The position numbers were made by a program, and so were the translations under genes. The notes beneath the pieces were generated by a model that saw nothing but the letters and a program-made list of their open reading frames with translations, made no database searches and was not told the origin of the DNA. Below, piece after piece: positions 53,670-64,000 of a stretch of DNA of 64,000 nucleotides; the first letter of the stretch is position 1, and each line of letters opens with the position of its first letter. Source of the DNA: Kappaphycus alvarezii. Lineage: Eukaryota > Rhodophyta > Florideophyceae > Gigartinales > Solieriaceae. The stretch covers positions 1,550,001 through 1,614,000 of the forward strand of contig NADL03000599.1 of assembly GCA_002205965.3 (NCBI GenBank), written 5' to 3'.

Positions 53670-54596
53670 ATGAAATCAGTCCTCTCGTCGGTGCGAAACA
53701 TCTGCTCACTCAATCCCTGCACCGGTCGCCCAGAACCGCCCCCACCCCTTATTTCGTCCATTGCCGTCGCACCATCCCATGACCCCTACGTCTCCTTTGC
53801 CTCCTTGCAAGGCAACCGCAGTCTCCTTATAGTCGGACCAGCAAGAGCCCACATCTCCCTACCGCCCCATGTCATTGTCCCTTGCCATGTACCGTTGGGC
53901 TGTCATCTATGGCCAGAAGCCCTACCCCTGTACCATTCTCCATACTCTCTCCGCTGTTTCCCTTCAACTCTCGTCCCTCCACCCAGACCATGCTCCAGTT
54001 AACCGGGAAATACCTTGCAATTCTTTCATCTTCTTCTCCTCCCTTTTAAACCTCCCACAAGCTTACCCCACCCGCCTTCAAGCGACAAGGAACGTTCGCC
54101 CTCCCGGGCAGACATAGCGAAAGCGCACATGCAACCAAGAGTTTGCAATAGTACCCTCTACCGTACGCGATTTCTGTCCCTTGCACACTGGATCACTTCA
54201 GCAAATACAGCCACCGCGCCCACCCTTGTCAATGGAACGACAGGGCTTGCGTATGAAACTGCACCGATGACGTCAACTCTCGCGTCCTCCACAGGGCCGC
54301 GAGGCAAGGGACGTCTGTCGTCTTATGCGGACGCACGAGCATGCCTGCTAGGAGCGGCAGAGGGCGCCGGAGAGACACTACCGAAGCTTGCTCTCCGCAA
54401 GGTGGGGGACTGGACAATAGTGGTGCGCTACGCTGCGCATTCTCCAACTCTCTTAAATATCCTCGAAATGCACCGCAGTGACCTCCTTGATGCTCGTCTC
54501 TGTTCGCATGCACTGTCTGAACTTATAGCCGGCCCCCCGTGGTCGAGTGGAACGTTGGCGCTTGCATTGCGGCCGCCCGTGAGGTTGGAAACCTGA
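53670..54596 (+). CDS. possible gene, unrecognised, split by one stop
   Basis: Two open stretches in the same frame (53670-54002 and 54003-54596) are separated by a single TAA at 54000-54002. The first begins MKSVLSSVRNICSLNPCTGR and includes YVSFASLQGNRSLLIVGPAR; the second includes GRLSSYADARACLLGAAEGA and VGDWTIVVRYAAHSPTLLNI. The composition looks like coding sequence of a host gene and no element homology was found. The stop could be in a short intron (for example one opening at the GTACCG near 53889), or the gene could be broken. I cannot assign a family. Confidence 0.35.
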
Positions 54597-54649
54597 AGCC
54601 CACAGTCTTCTACATATATCAGACAGATCAAACGGCCGTAGCATCATGG

Positions 54650-55215
54650 TACCGTCGCTATGTCGTTTTTCTGAACATGTACGCTCGCAACAAGCCTTGG
54701 TAATTCTGCCTGCAGCTTCTGCACAAAACATCCCCAGCTAAAAAGGACTGCAACAAGGGGACTCTGCAAACATGCTGATGTTTTCCCTTGCTGTGCATCC
54801 ATTGGCAACGGAGATTGCAGGTTTGCATAGACGGTATGCGGATGACTGCACCCTCCTAGGCGCTCATACGGAGCTTGAAACGGCAGTCGAGATTCTCAGC
54901 TTAAGAGAACCTATTCAAGGCATGTATCTGAATCCGGCAAATTCGGCAATTTTGTTCTGGACGCGTCAGACCAACAACTGGACTAGAACACTTCATCCCG
55001 CGCATCGCAGAGAAGTTTTACGCAACCACAGGAGTGATCCGCAGACGTCTTTGTCAGCGCATAAGTTGCGCACTGTGGTCTTCTATTGCAATGGCGATTC
55101 TATCGCGAGCCCCACTGCACGAGCCTGACGTGGAACATCCGGTTAGTTCTTAGCCGCATGGTCAGACCTTCAGTGTACACGATAGTTACTCGAAGTAAAG
55201 TTTCTCTGATATAAC
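54650..55215 (+). pseudogene. family D non-LTR retrotransposon, internally deleted
   Basis: RT motif B (KGLQQGDSANMLMFSLAVHP, about 54745-54800) and motif C (HRRYADDCTLLG, about 54822-54860) are followed almost directly by the D C-terminus (LRTVVFYCNGDSIASPTARA) and 3' tail, ending near 55215. In other D copies these regions are separated by the thumb, zinc-knuckle and endonuclease, so more than 1 kb is deleted. An upstream stretch from about 54650 (FSEHVRSQQAL) resembles the motif A region. Several stops are present. Confidence 0.7.
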
Positions 55216-55499
55216 TACTACCAAACCGCTTTCCACGAGAAAGCTTTTCCGCCGAAGACTATGGATCGCCCTGATTCATAGAAAATTTCCTCAATTAGAA
55301 AATCAGCTGCACGCGGCGAGCGCAGCAAGCCTTTGGTTCCCAAGGCGTCCACCACTGCCTGGTTAGCCAGACCGCATGCTTCCAAAACCCGGCCTTCCGC
55401 CCTACGGTCCCCGCACCCTTCCGCTACAACATGGCCCAAGTCCTCCGCACCGATGCGGGCCTCCTTGCCACTCCACGGCCCACCCTGTCGTTCCCCCCG

Positions 55500-55806
55500 T
55501 GTCAATTCATGGTGATATTCAATTGACAGTGTAATGTGCCTATATATTACCCACACTATATTTGGCACATTACCCTTAACCAATTTACATCTTTATCCTT
55601 TTGGCGGACACCCGTTTAGCGAATATGACCAAACGGTCGTTGGGCATCTGATTGCATTTGCTCCTCCAAGTGATCTTTCACCACACTACAAATGTGGTCC
55701 CGGTCCAACTCGACTTCGGACCCGAGGACAAGCAGTTATCTCATATCATAAAGTTCTTTGTTTGTTATCAAAACAGTACGTGTTAAAACAGTACGTTTTA
55801 ACCACA
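55500..55806 (+). repeat. Copia 2, upstream LTR
   Basis: This 307-bp LTR reads TGTCAATTC to TTTAACCACA and differs from the downstream LTR by about four positions. Confidence 0.95.
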
Positions 55807-58800
55807 TTCCGGAATACGGTTAAACGTGAAGTTATAAGCTATTCTAAAGACCAAGCCATACTGAGCAAGTTGCCTTTACGGTGGAAGTGAGGAAACGTCA
55901 AGGCGACTGCATTAAAACTTTCGACGAGACGTTCGGCAGCAAAAGCGTCATCATCTTTGCCGTCATGCCGAATTTTAATTACAAACCGAACTTTGGGAAC
56001 AGCATTGCGTTCAAGAACATGCACTATTACAAGAATGCCGAATGGACACGAAGATGGATTGAAACTGGAAGATACCGACAGCACTCGAAAGGTCAAGCAA
56101 ACCAACTAGCAGAATGTTTACCCAGTAATTACAATGAGCCCGACCTTCAAAACTACTAAGCACTACACTCACACGTCCAACACAAAACTCCATCTCCACA
56201 TACATCCCGCATCACTCCATCATCATCACTGTCTGAGTCATCTTCAACAAAACACAGCCTCCTAACTCAGCCAGCAGATACCCAAACAATGGCGGACGAC
56301 ATCAATGTCCCCGCCAACCCTGAACCCGCTCGCGTCCCGCGAAATCTAGACTTGAACAGAGCAATGCCAATGGAACCGGAGCAGCAGTTAATCATCAATT
56401 TCTTTTCAGCATTCGACGCCACACACGGAAACCTGAGGGGAGAAGACCTCCGCCAATGTATCCAGACAGAGTTTTCTATTTGGCAGTTCAGCAGGATAGA
56501 AGTAATCAGCAACTCAACATTATTTGAACTCACCCGAACATTTTTAGAAGACCGCCAAGTCGCTATTCCAGATTTCGTCTTTTGTAAAAATCTCGTTCGC
56601 ATAAGGGTAATCGCTGCAATCTGGACAGAGGACAGATTCACTACAGAACTGAACCAGGTATGGGCACGATATGAACCCTTTCGAAACGGTGACCTCGCAC
56701 CAAGGGGAGGAATAATGACCCCGCGCCAAGAGCAAACCCCAGGAGCACGAGCTAATAACCCGCCTGATCAGGAAAACTCTGCCCGACGACTTGATTTTGA
56801 GCAAGGTAATCAGACCCTAGCACAACGCCAAACCGCATTTGCCAAGCTGAATGCTTGCTACAAGTTCGAATCGTCAAAGTACGGAGGATCACCCAACGAA
56901 AACCTCCAACTCTCCCTCACCCAGTATGATCACTACTGTCGTATTAATGACATCAACGGAGACCACAAGGTCAAATCAGTCCACATCATGCTTAAGGGCA
57001 ACGCCCTTCAATATTACTTCACCTAAATGACGCACCTGGATAATTGGCACGCAGTTGTCACCGCCCTCCGTAACAAGTACCAAAGTGAGACACGCATACG
57101 CAACATTGAAGACGAACTAGAAAACCTCCGCCTGACAGACTTTGAACACGGCGGCGTATCGGAAGCTCATGCGTTACAAGAATTGGCCAATAGAATTGAA
57201 ACGCTCGTCCCGCAGTGCCCTCCGGGACGTAACGACGAATCATACAAACGCAAGTATCTTTTCCGTGCAGTAAGGATGAAGGATTGGGCTGACGGACCAA
57301 TAAGTTCGCTCAATCGCCAGACTCCCTACAATACATTCCTTGATGCCCTTGTCACCGCTGAGCAGAACAAACGGATCAGAACTCAACTCCAAGACACAGG
57401 TACCACCTCATCCCGGCGTTCCTATACACCGAGAACCACGACCCAGCAACATGGAAACACCAACACCACAAACGAGGCCATCCAATGGTTCCAGGGCCAA
57501 GCACGATATGGCAGAGATCCGCGCGCTCCACGTCGCCAAAACCTCAAGCCTCAGAAAGGTAACCAGGCCTGTTTCAACTGCGGGCAACACGGTCACACAG
57601 AACGCAACTGCCGCAAACCCCGCGACGAAGACCGCATCATGAGAGCACGCATCAAGCACCTCCTTCAGAGCAAAACCAAAAGTGAGAAGATCTACATCCT
57701 TAAAAAACTTCTCGCGGAACAGTCTGATCACATCAAATTCTTATCAGACGCTCTATTCGACTCACTCATGCAGAATAAAGATCACTCCTACGACTCAGAC
57801 AGCGACGGCGAGCACTCAAGTGCCACCTCCTCAGACTCAGAAGATGACTCCGCGAACCCCAACACCGATATACCCGACGCGCAAATTCACAATAACAAGG
57901 TGACGAATACAGAGGCACCCTCGACAGAAAACACGCTTTTCGACACAACGTCGACGGATACCGCCATCGATGACCCAGAGACCATACTCTACGCACGCAT
58001 CGAGAACGCCACCAGTCACCATACTGTCGCCAACCTCGATTCGTTTTTTCAGTAAGGGGCATGCACAACCAAAGTCGACATGCCCCGGACGAAAACCACA
58101 TCAGCCGCCTTAAACATCACCCATCACCTATCCGCATTGCCAAACAACGACTAAACCGAAAAAAAACACACCGATGTTTGGAACGCGCACAGTGAAAAGG
58201 GTCTTCCACAACCAAAGGGACTTACGGTCTCAAAACAAACATGTTTACGGATTCCAGGGTGCTTGCCTCGATATTGGCGCCCAAAAATCCTGCATAGGAC
58301 TTCATCAAGCGAGAGCGCTTTGCAAATCACTGAACAAACGCCTGAATTTAACACCTTCCCCCTACCGGTTCAAGTTTGGCGACGGAACTTTTATGAGCTT
58401 GGGACAGATGCACATACGTATCCCCACACCTGATAACTCATATCTGGAACTTACTGTGGACGTCATCAAGGCAGACGTGCCGCTCCTCATCGGACTCGAT
58501 GTTCTCGACTCCCATAAACTGGTAGCAGACAACGTCGATAACATGCTCTATAGCAAGAGGTACGGATGGAGCATGCCTATAACACGACGACATTCACATA
58601 TGTACTTAGTCTGGGATACTTTTACAGCCGTCTTCACGAGAGCCGAACTCAATAGGTTGCACCACCACTTCTGTCATCCGTCCCCGAATAAGCTGTATAA
58701 CCTACTAAAAAGGACAAGGCCGGACGACCTACGCGAGGATACTCTGCAGATTCTACAGGAAATCTCTAGGGCATGCAAAACGTGCACCAAATTCAGCAGA

Positions 58801-61239
58801 GGCCCCCACCGTTTCCGAGTCTCTATGCCTTCTGGAGAGTGTATTTTCAACCATTAAATCGCCATGGATCTTGTTTGGATTGACGGCCAGCCAGCTCTCC
58901 ATGTAGTCGACACCCATACACATTTTTCAGCCGCTGTCTTCCTCCAAGAGAAATCCACAGCTAGCATATGGAACTCATTCTTACTATGTTGGGCCACGGC
59001 ATACATCGGGTATCCCGACAGAATGCGCCTTGACCAAGAAAGTGCTTTTGTAAGCACGGAGTTCCAATCTCTCGCCGCATCAGCCGGTATCGAACTTCAA
59101 TACTCAGGCGTTGAATCTCATAATGCCATCGGTGCCGGAGAAAGATATCATGCCCCTCTCCGTCGCATTTACAACAAAATTAAGGAAGACATATCCACCG
59201 TGCCGCCTTATCTCATCCTTCAGTTGGCAGTCAAAGCGATGAACGACACGGTAGGTCCCGAGGGACTCGTTCCGTCGCTTCCAGTTTTTGGGGCCGTCCC
59301 TCGTTTTCCACCCCATTCATCTCCACTGCTTAAACACTAAGACCGTATGCACGCAATGCATATTGCACGGACGGAAATGGCCAATATCAGTGCTGAGCTT
59401 CGCATTCAACGGGCATTGCGAGCAAGACTCCCTCCAGCATCCAAATACATCGTCAACCCAGGAGACTCCGTATATGTCCATCATGAACATGACAACGTAT
59501 GGAGAGGCCCTTTCACAGTCACCCGTACGTTCGACAAAATGGTCTGGGTACAACGCCCGGACAAGGAAGCAAAATACAGCATCGATCATACTCTACCAGT
59601 TCAACACGCCCCAGACATGACATTCCTCAACCACCTGTCCTCCTCTTTCAAAAGTTGGAAAACTCAACCTGACACCTGTCGCGTCTACCTCACTGACGTC
59701 TTACAACCCGGTGATCCTCGACATTCCGATCCGAAATTCGCACCGGCAATCAACAAGGAACTGCAAGGGTTGTTGGATAATGGCGTATTCGAAATAGTAG
59801 CAAAGGAGGATGTTCCCACGGGCGCAAACATATTGGGTAGCCGATGCGTCCTGACCATTAAACACAAAGACTCTCCCGAAGAGCTTTACAAGCCCGGATG
59901 GTGGTACAGGGACACAAGGACCGCGACAAATAAAAGTTGGTTCACCCATCTACCACCCTCAAACAAAGCTCTATCCTTGTTCTCACCGCGATCGCCGCCA
60001 TATTCGGATTCATTCTATTGTCCCAAGACTTCATGCAGGCGTATCTTCAATCCGCAGACAAACTCATGCGAGAGATATACATCCGGCCGGCAAAGGAATT
60101 CCGACTGGACAAGGACAAACTCCTTCGTCTTCTGCAACCGTTATACGGGCTACCGGATGCCGGCGACTATTGGGACGCCACAATTCTCCGGCATATCAAA
60201 CACGATCTCCAGATGTCGCAGTCTGCTTTGGACATCTGTCTGTTTTCTAAAAAGCTGCGAGTGGAGTTACACGGATTGTCCGTGATTTAAGTCGACGACA
60301 GCTTGCATGCAGGAACACCAGAATTTCTGGAGTTCACCCGCCGGACGGAACGCAAGTTTAAATCAAAGCCCCAGGAGTTTGACTCCTTCAAATTTGGTGG
60401 CGTTCAGATCGATACAAAAGACACCGGTATACTCATCCATCAGTTGGAATACGTCAGTTGCCTCAAACCATTGCCCCAGGATGCATCATTCCGAGAGTTT
60501 CGCTCCTTGCGCCAACGACTTCAATGGCTCTCACACAAAAGGCCGGAAATTTCGTCCGCTGTTAACAAGTGTACCCAGGTTACAGAATCCCGCTTTACTC
60601 CGGATGCCATCAACGCCATTAACTCCATAGTTCGTCAAGCACGCAAATACCCTTCTCGCGGAATCCTGCAACGACGCCTCGACAATGATTCTCTCCACAT
60701 CCGCGTCTATACCGACGGTTCATTCGCTGACAATCACGATCTCACTACACAACTGGGTTATTTAATCCTTCTCTGCGACAATACTAATCGCTGCAACATC
60801 CTTCACTATTCTTCGCACAAAAGCAGCTGCGTGGTTAGGTCAGTTCTCGGTGGGGAAACTTACGCTTTCGCGGACGGGATGGACTTCGGACTTACCCTGA
60901 AACACGATCTTTAAAAGATCCTGGACAAGAAACTACCCATCCGCTTGTACACAGACTCAAAAAGTCTTTTTGATGTAATCACGAAGAACTCCACGGAAAA
61001 GCGCCTAATGATCGACGTCTAAGCGCTTTGCGAGGCTTACATTCGCATGGACATTCACGATGTAGCATGGATTCGATCGGAGTACAACCCTTCGGACGCG
61101 CTCACGAAGGTCAAAGAGAACCCGGTACCCAACAATGTCCTGGACGACGAAATCATCCACCACCCTGTCCAACAGTGGGTGATCCGCAATGTTACCTGAA
61201 CCTTCATTTCGCAAATTGGTTCAATCGAAAAGGGGGGAG

Positions 61240-61544
61240 TGTCAATTCATGGTGATATTCAATTGACAGTGTAATGTGCCTATATTACCCACACTATATT
61301 TGGCACATTACCCTTAACCAATTTACATCTTTATCCTTTTGGCGGACACCCGTTTAGCGAATATGACCAAACGGTCGTTGGGCATCTGATTGCATTTGCT
61401 CCTCCAAGTGATCTTTCACCACACTACAAATGTGGTCCCGGTCCAACTCGACTTCGGACCCGAGGACAAGCAGTTATCTCATATCATAAAGTTCTTTGTT
61501 TGTTATCAAAACAGTACGTGTTAAAAAATTACGTTTTAACCACA
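61240..61544 (+). repeat. Copia 2, downstream LTR
   Basis: This 305-bp LTR is preceded directly by the polypurine tract and followed by the target duplication CCCCG. Confidence 0.95.
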
Positions 61545-64000
61545 CCCCGCTCATCCCGCTGCCCAAGCCGCAGTCCACAACCCTGCCGTTTCCCCATCGA
61601 CTGCTCCGACATCGCCCAATCCCGCATCTCGTACCACCCTCCCTCCCAACCCCACCCCTGCTGTGACCCCTGCTCCTAACCCCTCCCCGCCAAACACCAC
61701 CCATCTCACCAGAGCTCATGGCACTTCCGCACACCAACCTCGCGCACCTCGTCCTCCCCCAAAGGTTGCAAAGCCCCCATTCAAGCGAGGCAAACTCACC
61801 CTGACCCGTTCAACCCCCTTCTCCACACCCCTCCCCAACCTGCAGACGCACAATCTCGACCCCCTCTTCGGATCTGAACCCCGCCCCCGCTCAGGACCCC
61901 CGTGTCGCCTCGGCTTTGCCCAAGACCCGCGGCACTGCTTCTTACCCGTCTGTCGTCCCTACCACATGCCCGTCTAATGCCCCCGTCCCTAACGCGGCTA
62001 GGGCAGACATCCTTACTGCCTCCTCCCAAACATCCCCGTCTGTTCCCGCTCCGCTGGGGCTGGTGATGCTGCCTCAACATCCCTTCCTCGCCTCAACTCC
62101 GCAACCAACTAATCCGCACGACTAGCACGCCAGCGAGTCATGCTTCCGCCCCATCAGACGACCCTCCCTCCCCGCTCGATGTTCCCCGTGCTCCGTATCG
62201 AGAGGCCGACAACTTTCTAGACATACCCCGGCCCTGCATGAAGTCCTTTGTCCTGGTTTTCACCAAGCTTGTTCGAAACGCGGTTCTTACACGTGAGCCT
62301 AACGCCATCCATCGCGCCTTACTAATTCTCCATACGCTCCCAACCGCCTCCCTCCGCCGTACTCTCCGGCCCGACTCCTGCCGCCTGGGCCAAGCTGCCC
62401 AACATGCTGCACTAGCTGACTGCAACCGCCGTGCCCACACTGCGACACAATGGAATGCACTACAGTCTGAAGCAATCACCCCCAATCCAGACGCGCTGAG
62501 TGACTTTAGACAACTCATCTTCTCGCACCCCCGTCCCAACTGATGCCCACCGCTCGCGCCCAGCTAAAGCGCTCTGTGCCGACGCCCGCCATGGAAAAGC
62601 CATGCGCTCATTACACAACCCTCCCTTAGAGGACGTCAACGACCCGCGCGCGATACAAATGCTCCGAGGGGCTTCAACCCCATCCACCTCGACCTGCCAT
62701 CCCCTTCCCTGACTCTAACCTACCCCACCCGCCCCGCATCACTGAGGCCGCCGTCGTGCATGCAACGCAGTGGATCTCACGCGACTGCGCGGCAGGGCCT
62801 GACCGTACTCCCTCATGCTGGTTTCAATTGCTTGTCAAGATAGCCGTAAGCCCCGAAGCAGGTGTTACGGAGCGTTCGATGCTCAGCCAACTTGTCAACC
62901 GCATCGCCTCTGGCCATCTCCCTGGTTCGGTACTTTCTCTCACCGCTGCCGCCACGCTCCTACCTATCCGACCACGGCTGGACACGATCCGGCCGATCGC
63001 TGTTAGCCAGAACATACGGCGCCTTGTCACCACGTTACTCCTCGCCGTCGCCCTCTCAGACTTCCATGGCTTCCTAACTCAGTTGCAGCTCACCAGTGGT
63101 ATACCACCTGGCGTAGACGTCATAGCACACGATGCCAGGGCGACTATGCTTGGCTGTGGGAACAACCCGGACTGCTTCGTGGTTTCCGTCTACGCGAGAG
63201 ACGCCTTTACCGCTTTCTCGCGTCATAATATGCTCCATGCCCTCACCACTCACGTCCCCTCCCTGAGCTGGCACATCAACATTGTGACTGCGCCCCGCCC
63301 CCTCTCATCGTCCCTTTCACGCCCGTGTGTTCTTTCGAGGTCAGGAGGGCTCACAACAAGGCGGCGCCGCCAGCATGCTACTTTTCTCACTCGACCTTCA
63401 GCCCCTCATCCGCCCAGTGTGTGTCGCGTTTGACCTCCTGCTCAGCCGCTGGTACGCTGACGATGGTACCGTTATTGGCCGCATTCCGGAGGTGGCCATA
63501 GCATTACAGATCTTGTAGGCACTGGGCGCTTATGTCCAATTCCATATCAACCCTACAAAATCTCGTGCCTTTTGGCCTACGATGACAATATACCCGACTC
63601 GCCTCAGTGCCCTGACCTCTGCCTTCCCTGTCTCATTGGTCTCCAAAGCTGGTATTTCTCTCCTCGGCGCCCCCGCGGGCTTTACCGAGTACATGCTTCA
63701 ACGGCCTCAGTCCTGCATGCACCGATACCGGACCGCACGGACTCTTCTCGACTCAGTCCGGATGCGCGCGCTCGGCTTCACCTTCATCGTGTTGCTGCCT
63801 CTGCCTGCGGGGTTCAACAGATCTTCCGCTTGACTCCCCACAAAGTTTCGTTTCCGCTTGCCCTCCGCCTTCGTGACCTCTACTTGGAGGCCTACGCCCG
63901 AATCATCGATGTCCCACTAACCGCGACTGCTCGCTCCCAAGTCAATCGGACAATGCGGTTTTGTGGCCATGGATTCCAACCAATCGCATCAATTATCTAT

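Larger units (their letters stand above)
55500..61544 (+). mobile_element. Copia-type LTR retrotransposon, young, broken
   Basis: This 6-kb fossil element is flanked by the 5-bp duplication CCCCG (55495-55499 and 61545-61549) and two nearly identical LTRs. Parts in order: gag (56289 to about 58055) with a zinc-knuckle CFNCGQHGHTERNC; protease (about 58230-58560, CLDIGAQKSCIG, LLIGLDVLDS); integrase (about 58640-59340, a zinc-binding part ending CKTCTKF, then VDTHTHFS and RLDQESAF); RT (about 59740-60290, QDFMQAYLQSADKLMREIYI and LLQPLYGLPDAGDYW); RNase H (about 60700-61190); polypurine tract AAAAGGGGGGAG (61228-61239). The integrase-before-RT order marks it as Copia. It is broken, with roughly half a dozen lesions, but near-identical LTRs make it the youngest LTR element here. 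Confidence 0.95.
55220..64000 (+). mobile_element. family D non-LTR retrotransposon, longest copy, interrupted and cut by window end
   Basis: The D element occupies about 55220-55499 and 61545-64000, divided by the Copia element. The N-terminal part is rich in Pro, Ser and Thr with no clear domain. The RT follows: AAGPDRTPS (about 62795), RPRLDTIRPIAVSQNIRRLV, VVSVYARDAFTAFSRHNML (motif A, where Tyr stands at the usual first Asp), EGSQQGGAASMLLFSLDLQP (motif B, about 63345), RWYADDGTVIG (motif C, about 63450) and ISLLGAPAG. It is leaving the RT (MRFCGHGF, about 63950) at the window edge. The zinc-knuckle and endonuclease would lie beyond. Reading is spread over several frames, so the copy is inactive. 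The left boundary is approximate. Confidence 0.75.

Overview
The window looks like nuclear DNA of a eukaryotic alga, most likely a florideophyte red alga of the Chondrus type. This is inferred from three long intronless host genes, one of them a plastid-targeted CbbY-type phosphatase, set among very dense transposable-element debris. I cannot verify the species. No bacterial operons, rRNA genes or CRISPR arrays are present.

Host genes occur only at about 41.3-54.6 kb, all on the + strand: a CbbY-like HAD phosphatase (41289-42203), a TMX2-like thioredoxin-related ER membrane protein (47730-48533), an unrecognised 600-residue five-span membrane protein (51551-53353), and a weaker unrecognised reading frame (53670-54596). 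The spacers before the first two are full of the self-complementary motif GTACTGTAC.

The rest is mobile-element material. Most abundant are non-LTR retrotransposons whose reverse transcriptase (RT) is followed by a zinc-knuckle and a restriction-like endonuclease (REL). I separate them by sequence into families named here only for convenience. A has RT motif C WYH(D/N)DG and a 3' end near CACCCCACATTTACCCC. A2 is known only from short 3' ends finishing in CACCCAAA..TTTTCCC. B, C and E are REL-type fragments. D has RT motif C YADD. Several insertions keep target-site duplications (TSDs) of 8-12 bp and are severely 5'-truncated, one to only 54 bp.

Layout: 0.7-6.2 kb, nested D/A/B/C/A2 fragments; 7.9-12.7 kb, a broken Copia element on the - strand; 12.7-14.3 kb, A, A2 and E fragments plus a perfect hairpin; 14.8-19.4 kb, an old Gypsy element (-) carrying a B-like insertion; 20.1 kb, a 26-bp tandem repeat; 20.6-21.3 kb, a D fragment; 21.5-25.8 kb, a decayed DDE DNA transposon with short terminal inverted repeats; 26.3-31 kb, a very old Copia (+); 31-33.2 kb, AT-rich and mostly featureless; 33.2-35.1 kb, A and D fragments; 35.4-37.2 kb, a hAT transposase (-); 37.8-40.6 kb, a piggyBac-like transposase (-) between two related palindromes, with a tRNA-like sequence inside; 40.7-47.2 kb, host phosphatase gene and three A copies, two forming a large inverted repeat; 47.2-54.6 kb, host genes; 54.65-64 kb, a D fragment, then a longer D element split by a young Copia (55500-61544) flanked by CCCCG. 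The D element runs off the right edge.
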